From contig JACJWY010000006.1 in assembly GCA_020636955.1 (NCBI GenBank), positions 62,001 to 126,000 of the forward strand: a stretch of DNA of 64,000 nucleotides, written 5' to 3'. Below are positions 32,575 to 41,165 of the stretch, one piece after another; position 1 is the stretch's first letter, and each line of letters begins with the position of its first letter. A program made the position numbers and the translations under genes. The notes beneath the pieces were generated by a model, which worked only from the letters and a program-made list of their open reading frames with translations, was not told the DNA's origin and did not search any database. The DNA is from Thermoleophilales bacterium. Lineage in GTDB: Bacteria; Actinomycetota; Thermoleophilia; Solirubrobacterales; 70-9.

Positions 32575-34120
32575 ACCTCCGGTTACCGACTGCGACGTCC
32601 TGATCTGCGGGCTCGGGCCGGTCGGGGACCTGCTCGCCCTGCTGCTCGGGCAGCGCGGTGTCTCGGTTGTCGGGATCGACGCGGCGCCCGAGCCCTATGA
32701 GCTGCCGCGGGCCGCGGTGGTCGACGACGAGGTGCTGAGGATCTATCAGTGGGCGGGAATACTCGATCAGATCCTGGCTGAAAGTCAGGTTCAGGACGAG
32801 GTCAGCTTTGTTCCCCGTCATGGCCGTCGGCTCACCCTGATGGAACCGGACGGCACCCTCCAGGGCCAGCACGGACTGGTTTCGATTCACCAGCCGACCA
32901 TGGAACAGACCATGATCGAGGCGGCCAGGAAGCAGTCGACCGTGGACCTGCGCTGGGGCGTTCGGCTGCTCGACTTCCGTCAGGAGAACGAGCTGGTCAG
33001 GGCCCGGGTCGAAGACGAAAGCGGAGAGCAGCGGGAGCTGACCGCACGCTGGATGGTCGGAGCGGACGGCGGCACGAGCTGGGTCCGGCAGTTGTTGGGG
33101 ATCGAGTTCAGCGGTTCAACTTTCCGGCAGCGCTGGCTGGTCGTGGATGTGGCCCTCGACCGACCTCTGGACAGGGTGAAGCATCCTCATTTCTTTGGCG
33201 ACCCGGAAAGGCCGGTTGTCTGTCTGCCCATGTCTCCGGGTCGTCACCGCTGGGAATGGATGGTCCATCCCGGCGAGGACGTCGAGCCGATGATCGATCC
33301 CGAATCGATCCGAAGGCGCCTCGAGCCATGGTTAGGGGAAGAAACGGCCGAGGTTGAAAGGGCGGTCGTATACACATTCCATCACCGGGTGGCGGAACGC
33401 TGGCGCGAAGGCCGGGTGCTCCTGGCCGGCGACGCCGCACACCTGACACCACCGTTCGCGGGCCAGGGCTTCAGCTCCGGAGCCCGCGACGCCACGAACC
33501 TCGCCTGGAAACTGGAGGCGGTTCTCTCGGGCGCCCCGGCCGCCCTGATGGACAGCTACGAGGCCGAGCGTCGACCTCACGTCGAGGCGATGATCCGCCT
33601 GGCTGTGACCATGGGCAAGTTCATACAGACCAGCAACTCCAGGGTCGCGGTGGGCCGGGACCTCCTGCTCCGAACCCTCGAGGTGACCGGGATCAACCAC
33701 TGGGGCCGCCAGCGGGTCAAGCCACTGCCGGCCTACGGTGACGGAGCCTTCGCGGAAACGCCGGCCGGCCTGGTGTTCAAGCGCATAGTGGGCTCGCAGT
33801 TTCCGCAGCCCGAGGTGGTCGACACCAAAGGATGCCGGATCAAGCTCGACGGTTTGACCGGCCTGGACTGGACTGCTTTGACCTCGGAACCGGAAGTGGC
33901 AGATGCGTTTGGATCGCAAGGCATCAGATCCCTCCTGGCCGGCCGCGATTTCGAAGACCCGGACAAAACGATCAGCGACTGGCTGATCGACCACGAGTCG
34001 GCCTGGGTCCTGCTGCGACCCGACCAGTTCATCTACGCCTGCGGAGCGACCCTTGAAGAAGTCAAACCGGCCACCGATCAGCTCCGCCGCGATCTCGGGC
34101 GGGCTTTCCCGACGGGCTGA
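32564..34120 (+). CDS. FAD-dependent aromatic hydroxylase, module A (MhpA-like)
   Basis: 518 residues, class A flavoprotein monooxygenase. N-terminal FAD loop GLGPVGDLLA (about 16-25), DG motif VGADGGTSWVR (near 166), and GD motif LAGDAAHLTPPFAGQG (near 288). The layout is that of 3-(3-hydroxyphenyl)propionate hydroxylase-type enzymes, which add a hydroxyl ortho to a phenol and so prepare the diol for the dioxygenase. It overlaps the dioxygenase gene and is the last of module A. Only distantly similar to the 596-residue hydroxylase of module B. Confidence 0.9.
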   Translation: MAAEPPVTDCDVLICGLGPVGDLLALLLGQRGVSVVGIDAAPEPYELPRAAVVDDEVLRIYQWAGILDQILAESQVQDEVSFVPRHGRRLTLMEPDGTLQGQHGLVSIHQPTMEQTMIEAARKQSTVDLRWGVRLLDFRQENELVRARVEDESGEQRELTARWMVGADGGTSWVRQLLGIEFSGSTFRQRWLVVDVALDRPLDRVKHPHFFGDPERPVVCLPMSPGRHRWEWMVHPGEDVEPMIDPESIRRRLEPWLGEETAEVERAVVYTFHHRVAERWREGRVLLAGDAAHLTPPFAGQGFSSGARDATNLAWKLEAVLSGAPAALMDSYEAERRPHVEAMIRLAVTMGKFIQTSNSRVAVGRDLLLRTLEVTGINHWGRQRVKPLPAYGDGAFAETPAGLVFKRIVGSQFPQPEVVDTKGCRIKLDGLTGLDWTALTSEPEVADAFGSQGIRSLLAGRDFEDPDKTISDWLIDHESAWVLLRPDQFIYACGATLEEVKPATDQLRRDLGRAFPTG

Positions 34121-34146
34121 AGAACGACGGCCGGCCGACTGCGGTC

Positions 34147-34947
34147 CTAGCGAGCGTCGCTGAGTATTCGCGTCGAGATATGTCGATGTGGATCGGACTC
34201 GCGAATTCTCAGGAGCGTGTCGATGCCGGTTTCAATTTCCGCCTTGACATGATCCCGGATCGCTTTGGCGTTCGAGGTTGAAGCTTTCCCTTCAAGGTCA
34301 GAGGTCTGGATCGGTTTTCCGAACCAGAAGTAGAGCCTTTCGGGCCTGGGGATCAACGTCGGTCCCATTCCCTTGACGATTGTGTGGATGGGCCAGCCGG
34401 TGATTCTCTGCACGAGCGAGCTGAACCGCGCATACAGAAGGTTGTGTTCATCGAGCAGCACATCGAACATTTCCTCGGCCCCAACAGCAGCGAAGGGAAT
34501 AATCGGGTACCCATGCTCGATCGCGATCTTTGCGAATCCGATTCGTTCCTTCCACATCAATCTGTATTTCTCCCCGCGCCGTTTGTTCACTTCGCGTGAG
34601 CCGCCGGGAAAAACCAGCACGTTCTGATTCAAGTCCATTAGCTCATGAACGTTTTCCCGGGTGCCTCGAACCATCCCGCAATGCTCCAGCAGATTGCGCC
34701 AGCCAGGGAAGTTGTAGTGCCCGTTGTCACCAAGACCGCGAACCGTCACTCCATACCTTGACCAGATTTCGGCCATCATGAACGGAAGGTCCAGAAACCC
34801 GTAAAGCGTGTGGTTCCCCACGTAGAGCGAGCCTTCCTTGCTCAGGTTTTCGGAGTCCAGGATCATCGGCTGGTTGATTCGCAGGAGCGGCGAGAGGGCC
34901 GTCGCAAACTGCTCCCACTGTGCCCCGGTCGGGGCCGGCGAAACCAT
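34147..34947 (-). CDS. Lysophospholipid/diacylglycerol acyltransferase-like protein
   Basis: 266 residues of the LPLAT/MGAT-like superfamily. The acceptor motif is GNHTLYGFLDLP, with His and Asp seven residues apart, as in the DAGAT-like branch rather than the HX4D of PlsC; FPGGSREVNKRRGEKY is the second signature. It would transfer an acyl group to a glycerolipid at the membrane. It is the last gene of the module B operon (ATG overlaps the PPOX stop by one base), but no catabolic role is evident. Confidence 0.82.
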   Translation of the reverse strand: MVSPAPTGAQWEQFATALSPLLRINQPMILDSENLSKEGSLYVGNHTLYGFLDLPFMMAEIWSRYGVTVRGLGDNGHYNFPGWRNLLEHCGMVRGTRENVHELMDLNQNVLVFPGGSREVNKRRGEKYRLMWKERIGFAKIAIEHGYPIIPFAAVGAEEMFDVLLDEHNLLYARFSSLVQRITGWPIHTIVKGMGPTLIPRPERLYFWFGKPIQTSDLEGKASTSNAKAIRDHVKAEIETGIDTLLRIRESDPHRHISTRILSDAR

Positions 34948-35354
34948 CAGTCAGCAGGAAGGTGACTGGCAGCGGCGACCTTGTCGACCGTGATCTCGAC
35001 CAGGACACGATCGACGTCGCGGTACTGCTCCTCGGTCATCTCCGGCGCGTCCGGGCCGAGAAAGCTCTTCATGATCCGGTTTGTGATCTCGGCGACCCCG
35101 TCGAAAATCACGCGGGCTGGACCGGAAAAAGTGGCCGAGGGGTACGGCGGCTCTCCACCTCTTACCGAGATCGAGGCCCAGCCGGTTTTTCCGACATGCC
35201 TTGCCTTGGCCCTTGATCCGAGGGTGCTGAAGAAGATCCGCTCGCCGTCGGTCGCGTAGTAGACCACCGACTGGCCGGGCCGCCCGTCGCCACCGATCGT
35301 CGCGACTGTGCCGACGATGTTGGCCTCAAGCAGGTCCCTTTCCGGGCCGGTCAT
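34947..35354 (-). CDS. PPOX-class split-barrel flavin/F420 protein
   Basis: 135 residues. IVGTVATIGGDGRPGQSVVYY and RIFFSTLGSRAKARHV are typical of pyridoxamine-phosphate-oxidase-like proteins that bind FMN, F420 or heme. Many actinobacterial members are F420-dependent reductases of unsaturated compounds. In this operon it could reduce a ring-cleavage intermediate (inference). It starts one base after the FAH-family stop. Confidence 0.78.
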   Translation of the reverse strand: MTGPERDLLEANIVGTVATIGGDGRPGQSVVYYATDGERIFFSTLGSRAKARHVGKTGWASISVRGGEPPYPSATFSGPARVIFDGVAEITNRIMKSFLGPDAPEMTEEQYRDVDRVLVEITVDKVAAASHLPAD

Positions 35355-35355
35355 C

Positions 35356-36366
35356 TCAGATGCTCTCCACGGGCAGCGAAACCGGCTTCGCTTCCGGGTC
35401 GATCCGGTTGGCCAGGGTGCCGATGCCGTCGATTTCCAGCTCCACGCTCTGGCCGGGCTGGATCCAGCGATCGAGCTCGAGCCCGCAGCAGCCGGGAATG
35501 GTGCCGGTGGAGATCACGTCTCCTGGCATCAGGCATTCTCCGGCCGAGGCGTAGGCGAGCATCTCGCCGATGTCGTGGGCGGCACCGGCCGTGGTGCCCT
35601 CGCACCATTCCTCGCCATCGACCCGCACCCTTCCGGTGGCAGCCTGCCAGTCAGGCAGCTCGTCCGGGGTGATCACGTCGCAGCCGATCGAGTTCGCAAA
35701 GGTCTTCGACTTGACGACCGGTCCGAAGATGTTCTCGCGGGCATCCTCCGCCTGGACGTCACGGGCGCTCCAGTCGTTGAGGACGAACCATCCGCCCACC
35801 GCCTGTGCTGCCTCCTCCGGGGTCGCGTCGGCAATCGGCTTGCCGATCACAAACGCCAGTTCGAGTTCGAAGTCCAGGAACTTCGTGTGGCTGGGCCACC
35901 ACATCGGGTCTCCGTCGGCGATCACCGCGGCGTGATTTGCCACATAGAAGGTCGGCTTCTCGTAGAAGCGCTTGTTTGGTTTCAGTTTGGGGAAGGTCTT
36001 GCCGGTGACTTTTTCAAAACCCTCGACCACCTTTGCCGCAGGCGGAGGGAAGAACCGCTTTACCAGCACCCGGCTGGAGGCGATCATGTGCGATTCCCAG
36101 AGCATGAAGGCCCGCATGGAGCGGGGCTCGAGGGGAAGGCCAGCCTCACCGGGGTCCGCCTCAACTTTAGAAATATCGGCGGATTCGAGAGCTTGCGACA
36201 CGGCGTTCCGGGCGGCCTCACCGGCAGCCAGGAACGCGACCATGTCAGTGGTCTGTTCAACGGTCAGGTCGAGATCCCCCGACTTCTTTTTCAGCGCCGG
36301 GAGCGAGACCCAGCTCCCTTCGGCGGTTTCGGTCATCAGCCCCGAGGGACCCTTCCGAAGCTTCAA
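35356..36366 (-). CDS. Fumarylacetoacetate hydrolase-family protein, module B
   Basis: 336 residues. The FAH metal site is visible: Asp and Glu in LDFELELAFVIG (near 167), then WFVLNDWSARDVQ with its Asp (near 200), and the SGTIPG-like loop STGTIPGCCG. The family hydrolyses C-C bonds of beta-diketo acids or hydrates 2-oxopentenoates, exactly the products of meta cleavage. The start TTG overlaps the dioxygenase stop (TTGA). It should act directly after the dioxygenase of this operon. Confidence 0.88.
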   Translation of the reverse strand: MKLRKGPSGLMTETAEGSWVSLPALKKKSGDLDLTVEQTTDMVAFLAAGEAARNAVSQALESADISKVEADPGEAGLPLEPRSMRAFMLWESHMIASSRVLVKRFFPPPAAKVVEGFEKVTGKTFPKLKPNKRFYEKPTFYVANHAAVIADGDPMWWPSHTKFLDFELELAFVIGKPIADATPEEAAQAVGGWFVLNDWSARDVQAEDARENIFGPVVKSKTFANSIGCDVITPDELPDWQAATGRVRVDGEEWCEGTTAGAAHDIGEMLAYASAGECLMPGDVISTGTIPGCCGLELDRWIQPGQSVELEIDGIGTLANRIDPEAKPVSLPVESI

Positions 36367-37262
36367 CTTGACTGCCTTTCTGCCCTTGCTTCAGGCTGAT
36401 GGTTTATCGGGAATCCGGTCAGCAGGAACTTCGCCGGCGGCGTCGAGCCCCACTGGTTGATGTCCTTCAGGCCGCCCGTCCACTTGCGCGGCCTGTAGTC
36501 ACCCTCCGGTGGCATTTTCTCAAGTTCCGCGCAGCATTCGATCATCGCGCCGTCGGCGTCATGGAAGTAGAGAAAGAGGTTGTTTCCTGGTCCGTGACGG
36601 CTCGGGCCCCAGATTGCCCGCTGACCGCGAGCCCGGAGCCGGTCGGCAACCCGGCCAAGCGCGTTCAGGTCTTCAAGGCTCCAGGCGTAATGCGAAAGCT
36701 CGGCCTTCGGAGCGATCACCACCGCCATGCCGTGATGGTCGGGATCACAGTGCCACCAGCTGGCCGTGCGGCCGAGCCGGTCGGAGAATCTGAACCCGAG
36801 TCCTTCGGAAAGGAATTTCTCTTCACGGCTCATCCTGAGAGCCTTTGTCGAAACATGCTCGAACTGCGACGGACGGTCGCCCGCCTCGGGTTCCGCCACC
36901 TTGTCCATGCCGAGGAAAATCTTGAAGACATGTCCGGCTGGCGAGCGGACGAAGAAGCAGCGATCGATGCCGGTCTCTCCTTCCTGGACCGGGGTGAGCA
37001 CCTCTCCCCCGGCTGAGGCTGACTTGTTCCGGACCGCTTCCAGATCCTCGGCACTCCCGACTTCCAGGCCGATGTGGTCGTATCCACGCTTTGCCGACTC
37101 GATCAGGATCAACTCGTGGTGCCGGTCGTTGCAGGTCATGAACGAGGTGTTGCCCTGTCGTTCGGTTTCGAGAAGTCCCATCACATCGGTCTGGAAGTCC
37201 ACCGCCCGATCCAGATCCTCGACCCGCATGGCCATGTGACCGATATTCGAAACGGCGCTCAT
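36363..37262 (-). CDS. Extradiol ring-cleavage dioxygenase, module B
   Basis: 299 residues, two VOC domains, Fe(II) ligands H136 (QFEHVS), H191 (ELSHYAW), E242 (AMIECCA). By hand alignment 64 of 77 residues in 156-232 match the module A enzyme, including GQRAIWGPSRHGPGNNLF. N-terminal domains differ more, so the two probably accept different ring substituents. The ATG overlaps the hydroxylase stop (ATGA) and the stop overlaps the FAH start. Confidence 0.88.
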   Translation of the reverse strand: MSAVSNIGHMAMRVEDLDRAVDFQTDVMGLLETERQGNTSFMTCNDRHHELILIESAKRGYDHIGLEVGSAEDLEAVRNKSASAGGEVLTPVQEGETGIDRCFFVRSPAGHVFKIFLGMDKVAEPEAGDRPSQFEHVSTKALRMSREEKFLSEGLGFRFSDRLGRTASWWHCDPDHHGMAVVIAPKAELSHYAWSLEDLNALGRVADRLRARGQRAIWGPSRHGPGNNLFLYFHDADGAMIECCAELEKMPPEGDYRPRKWTGGLKDINQWGSTPPAKFLLTGFPINHQPEARAERQSS

Positions 37263-39049
37263 GCTGCCGCTTCTTCCGGGGCGCTTACTTCACGGCCAAG
37301 CAATGAGCTGAGAGCCTCGGCCAGAACCCGCTTCGGATCCTCCGCGGCGCTACCCGCTCGCCAGGCCACGAACCGGTCGGGCCGGACCAGGATCGCCCCG
37401 TCGGCGCCGATACCGCGGTTACGGGTCCAAGTCAGCTGCGGGTCGTACAGATCGCCATCCAGGTGGCCGATCCGCAGAAAATCCAGCGGGAGGCCGGCCG
37501 CGTCCGCTATTTCATTGGCCGCCTCGATCCAGGCGTCGCCTTCCTCGCCGGCGATCAGCAGAAAGCGGCCCGCTTTGACCAGATCCTTGATCGGCAGCCG
37601 GTTACCGTCCGGATCATCCAGCCAGGCATGCGGCAACGGGGAGCCGGGGCGGGTCGAAGGCACATAGATGCGGACATCGTCCGGGTTTGGTGAAGGTGGC
37701 CTTCCGTCGGGTACGACCGCTGTCGAGTCGTATGAATATCCGAATTCGACGTTCAATTCGTTGAACTCCATCGACTGTGAGCGGGCTCCTCTCGCGACCT
37801 TTTCGCGGAACTCCTGATCGGCAGGGTCGTCGTTCCAGAGCCGCTTCATGGCGGCCCAGTTCTCTTCCGTGGAGTTCTCCGGGCTAACCCCGATCTCGGC
37901 CATTGTCCCGAGGTGGTTGATCGCATTCTCCAGGGATCGCTGGGCGTTCCGGGCCACCACCGGACGGCGCTCTGGTTCGTATGTGTCGAGCAGGCTTTCG
38001 TCGGCCTCGCCCTTCACCACCGCGGCAATCTTCCAGGCCAGGTTGTGGACGTCATGGATCGCGCTGGTCAGGCCGAGCCCGCCGGTCGGCGGATGTTTGT
38101 GGGCGCAGTCGCCGACCAGAAAGACCCGGTCCTTGCGAAACGAAGAGGCAAGCACCGCGTCGACGGTCCAGCGTGAAATCTTGTGAATCTCCATCGGGAA
38201 GTCACCGATTTCCATCGCCTCACGTACATCCCGGAGCACGTCTTCATCCGTCACCTCGCGCGGGTCACCGACCAGATACTGGATGTGGATCACCCATTCC
38301 TCCGACTCCGGCCCCCACTTTTCGGGGCCCATGGGCACCATGACCACGCCGGCACCGCTGACCGGTGAAATCGTCCAGCGGATCAGCACGTCGTCGTCGA
38401 TTGCCAGATCCGAGAAGTCGGCCGAGACATGCAGAGTCGCGGTCTCGGAAACCGTACCGAGACCTTCGTACTCGATCCCGAGCAGACCGGGAACGGTGCG
38501 CCCGCCGTCGGCGGCGATCACATAGTCGGCAGCAATCTCGTATGTATCACCCGAGTCGTTGTCCCTGATCGTTGCCAACGCGAGTTCTCCGGTCTGCTCC
38601 AGCCCGACCAGCTCCTGGTTGAACCGGATGCTCCCGGGCGATAGCTCCTCGGCCCTTTCCTTCAGCAGGGGTTCGAGCCGGATCTGCGGCAGGTTGCGCT
38701 GGACCATCGGGCTGGCGGCCCGCCAGTTCTCGTCTTTCCCTCCCCCGCCCCAGCTCTGCAGCTTGGCGATGCGGCGGCCGGCGTCGGGATCATCGCCACC
38801 GAAACCGGCGTAGAACGCGGTTGCTGCCATCTGCTCCGGAGGTGTGCTCTTCTCGATGATTCGATCGGCGGCGCCGACGTCCTCGAGGATTTCCATCGCC
38901 CTCAGGTTCAGAACATGCGCTTTGGGCAGGTCCGAAGTTCCGGGACGGGAGCTGATCAGCAGATGCTCTATCTCCAGGTTCGCAAGGAGCATCGACGCCG
39001 TCAATCCGGCCCCGCCGCCTCCCACGACCAGTACGGGTACTCGGTTCAT
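37259..39049 (-). CDS. FAD-dependent aromatic hydroxylase, module B
   Basis: 596 residues, class A monooxygenase with a C-terminal thioredoxin-like domain (about 430-590), the size of phenol hydroxylase/TfdB-type enzymes. FAD loop VVGGGGAGLTASML (8-21), IAADGGR (near 175), and GDCAHKHPPTGGLGLTSAIHD (near 312). It should hydroxylate a phenolic ring to give the diol for the dioxygenase next in the operon. The ATG at 39049 follows TACGGT by seven bases, so it is leaderless; the promoter is shared back-to-back with tetR. Confidence 0.9.
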   Translation of the reverse strand: MNRVPVLVVGGGGAGLTASMLLANLEIEHLLISSRPGTSDLPKAHVLNLRAMEILEDVGAADRIIEKSTPPEQMAATAFYAGFGGDDPDAGRRIAKLQSWGGGGKDENWRAASPMVQRNLPQIRLEPLLKERAEELSPGSIRFNQELVGLEQTGELALATIRDNDSGDTYEIAADYVIAADGGRTVPGLLGIEYEGLGTVSETATLHVSADFSDLAIDDDVLIRWTISPVSGAGVVMVPMGPEKWGPESEEWVIHIQYLVGDPREVTDEDVLRDVREAMEIGDFPMEIHKISRWTVDAVLASSFRKDRVFLVGDCAHKHPPTGGLGLTSAIHDVHNLAWKIAAVVKGEADESLLDTYEPERRPVVARNAQRSLENAINHLGTMAEIGVSPENSTEENWAAMKRLWNDDPADQEFREKVARGARSQSMEFNELNVEFGYSYDSTAVVPDGRPPSPNPDDVRIYVPSTRPGSPLPHAWLDDPDGNRLPIKDLVKAGRFLLIAGEEGDAWIEAANEIADAAGLPLDFLRIGHLDGDLYDPQLTWTRNRGIGADGAILVRPDRFVAWRAGSAAEDPKRVLAEALSSLLGREVSAPEEAAA

Positions 39050-39056
39050 GGTCGTG

Positions 39057-39101
39057 ACCGTAGCACAAAACTGAATAGATATTCAAGTTTGACGCTATAC
39101 T
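39057..39101. promoter_or_regulatory. Back-to-back leaderless promoters around a TetR operator, module B
   Basis: Minus-strand -10 box TACGGT (39057-39062), seven bases from the hydroxylase ATG; plus-strand -10 box TATACT (39096-39101), six bases from the tetR GTG. Between them lies the palindrome TGAATA-GA-TATTCA (39072-39085), whose outer AAACT/AGTTT arms (39068-39090) continue the symmetry with one base offset. One repressor here would block both promoters. Confidence 0.7.
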
Positions 39102-39107
39102 CATGTC

Positions 39108-39782
39108 GTGATGAGTGTCCATACTCCCTCCATCGCCGAATCGACCGATACCAAACCCCCTGGCCGGGTCGAGCGCCGCAAGGCGAAAACCCGCGCTTCC
39201 CTGATCGAAGCAGCCCGGCTGCTCTTTGCCTCCAAGAGCATCGAAGCCACCAGCGTGGCGGAAATCGCCGAAGAGGCGGACATCGCCGTCGGCTCCTTCT
39301 ACAACTACTTCACGACCAAGGACGATCTGCTCGCGGCGCTCCTGGAGCTGATCCTGATCGAGCAGCTCGAGCGAATCCAGCGGCGGCAGGCCAGAACCGA
39401 TGATCCGGCCGAAAAGGTGTCGATCGGCCACCGGCACCTGGTCGAACTGGCTACCAGCGAGCCAGACCTCGCCTGGCTGGTCGTGCGTTTCGAAGTCCCC
39501 CAGCGCATTGGCAGCCTCGGATTGGCCGAGGCCGCAAGGAGCGACCTGATGGAGGGAATCCGGACCGGCCGCTTCGACGTGACCGACCCGGAGCTTTCGC
39601 TTCGCGCTTCCGGTGGCGCCTTGCTCGGGGTAATTCACACAATTTTGCTCGGCGAACTGGACGGTGACTCGGGCAGCGTCCACGCCGCCGGGGTGCTGAT
39701 GAGCCTGGGCATGGGGCCGGCCGAGGCTCGTGAGGTCGCCGGCAGGCCTCTCCCCCCTGAGGTTGCCGGGGCCCGGCAGTGA
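39108..39782 (+). CDS. TetR-family regulator of module B
   Basis: 224 residues. Helix-turn-helix: VAEIAEEADIAVGSFYNYF. Paralogue of the module A regulator at 29893. The start is GTG at 39108 (an ATG follows as codon 2), chosen because TATACT ends six bases before. It overlaps the amidohydrolase gene by GTGA, so regulator and enzyme are co-expressed. The central palindrome of the shared promoter is its likely operator. Confidence 0.88.
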   Translation: MMSVHTPSIAESTDTKPPGRVERRKAKTRASLIEAARLLFASKSIEATSVAEIAEEADIAVGSFYNYFTTKDDLLAALLELILIEQLERIQRRQARTDDPAEKVSIGHRHLVELATSEPDLAWLVVRFEVPQRIGSLGLAEAARSDLMEGIRTGRFDVTDPELSLRASGGALLGVIHTILLGELDGDSGSVHAAGVLMSLGMGPAEAREVAGRPLPPEVAGARQ

Positions 39783-40753
39783 TCACCGGGAGGATCGACG
39801 TTCATGCCCATTACGTGGCTCCTGCCTACCGCACGGCTCTGGAGTCGGTGGGCAAGGACAGGATCGGCGGCATCCCGGTACCGCCCTGGACGCCGGAGCT
39901 GGCAATCGAGTTCATGGATACACACGGGATCGAACGGCAGGTCCTTTCGGTCTCCGACCCCGGGGTTGATTTTCTGCCGGTAGACGAAGCAGCGGCTCTG
40001 GCAGCCTCCTGCAATGACTTCCTGGCCAGTGTGATCGCCGATTTCCCTGAACGATTCAGCGGACTCGCCGTCGTCCCGGGACTCGATCCCGGAGCAGCCC
40101 TTCAGGAAGCGGCACGTTGTCTTGACGTACTCGGATTCTCGGGTGTCGGTCTGCTCTCCAGCTACCACGGCCGGTATCTCGGGCATCCCGACTTTGAAGG
40201 GCTCCTGGCCGAACTCGACCGGCGGGAGGCCTGGGTAATGGTCCATCCCACCGCGGTACCGACCGATCACAAGCCGGATCTGCCGATCCCGGACTTCATG
40301 GCGGAATATCCCTTTGACACGACCCGCTGCTTCCTCGATCTCCTCGTCCACAACTCGTTCGAGCGGTTCCCGGGAATCCGTTGGCATTTCGCGCACGGAG
40401 GTGGAACGATCCCGATGCTGACCGCCAGGATGGACACGGCCGTGACCCATGCGAAGCTGGTCGGCCCCCTGCTGGGACTGCCGGAGCAAGCCTCCGACCT
40501 TGATTTTGAAAGTGCCCGGAAGGCTCTCTTCAGCAGCTTCTACGACACCGCCCTGATCGCTTCGCCTGGAAGCCTCGCCGCGGTCAACGCGTTGACCGGG
40601 CCCGATCACGTGCTGTTCGGTTCCGACTGGCCCTTCGCCGGACTGATGTATCCGCCCGAGGGCGACCCCCAGCCGGCTCTGGCGGAGGTCTACTCAGCCG
40701 AAGCGCAGAACCTTGTCAATCGCGACAACGCCTCGGCCCTGCTGAAAGGCTGA
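39779..40753 (+). CDS. Amidohydrolase family 2 (ACMSD-like) decarboxylase/hydrolase
   Basis: 324 residues. Metal residues: HAH (9-11, RIDVHAHY), His in WVMVHPTAV (near 158), His in WHFAHGGG (near 206), and Asp in FGSDWPFAG (near 282). This set is typical of the ACMSD group, which decarboxylates or hydrolyses aromatic acids and meta-cleavage products. It could remove a carboxyl group from the ring substrate or an intermediate of module B (inference). Coupled to tetR by a GTGA overlap. Confidence 0.87.
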   Translation: MITGRIDVHAHYVAPAYRTALESVGKDRIGGIPVPPWTPELAIEFMDTHGIERQVLSVSDPGVDFLPVDEAAALAASCNDFLASVIADFPERFSGLAVVPGLDPGAALQEAARCLDVLGFSGVGLLSSYHGRYLGHPDFEGLLAELDRREAWVMVHPTAVPTDHKPDLPIPDFMAEYPFDTTRCFLDLLVHNSFERFPGIRWHFAHGGGTIPMLTARMDTAVTHAKLVGPLLGLPEQASDLDFESARKALFSSFYDTALIASPGSLAAVNALTGPDHVLFGSDWPFAGLMYPPEGDPQPALAEVYSAEAQNLVNRDNASALLKG

Positions 40754-40787
40754 CTGGCCATTCGGAGTGTTCCGGCAGTGGGCGCAA

Positions 40788-40793
40788 TAGCAT
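40788..40793 (+). promoter_or_regulatory. -10 box of leaderless DUF202 gene
   Basis: TAGCAT followed by TGACCC and the ATG at 40800; same geometry as the antitoxin gene at 19319. Confidence 0.5.
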
Positions 40794-40799
40794 TGACCC

Positions 40800-41165
40800 A
40801 TGCCCACCAGTCAAGAGAACGATGAAGCCCGGACAAGCCTGGCTGCCGCCCGCACCACGCTGGCCGGGGAACGGACACAACTGGCCTGGGTTCGTACCGG
40901 TCTTGCCTCGATCGCGGTTGGCATAGGCTTGGCGAGGGTTGTTCCTCTGCTCGATTCCGGGGCTCTGGCCTGGCCTTACGAAGTGCTGGGTGTCGGCTAT
41001 TGCGCCTTCGGCCTCGGGCTCATTTTCTTCGGCGTCCAGCGCGGCAAACTTTCGGCCGAACATCACGTCGAGAAACCGGCGGTACCGGCGGGCGGGAGAT
41101 TCCTGGCTGCCGGTGGAGTCGTGCTGGGTATCGCCACCATCCTGGTGGTCGCCATGGCCCGCTAA
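40800..41165 (+). CDS. DUF202 (YidH-like) membrane protein
   Basis: 121 residues with three hydrophobic segments (about 33-50, 59-78, 98-118). The N-terminus AARTTLAGERTQLAWVRTGLA is the DUF202 hallmark. Function not established. Its stop overlaps that of the convergent enoyl-CoA hydratase gene by four bases, so no terminator fits between them. A TAGCAT box six bases before the ATG suggests its own leaderless transcript. Confidence 0.8.
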   Translation: MPTSQENDEARTSLAAARTTLAGERTQLAWVRTGLASIAVGIGLARVVPLLDSGALAWPYEVLGVGYCAFGLGLIFFGVQRGKLSAEHHVEKPAVPAGGRFLAAGGVVLGIATILVVAMAR

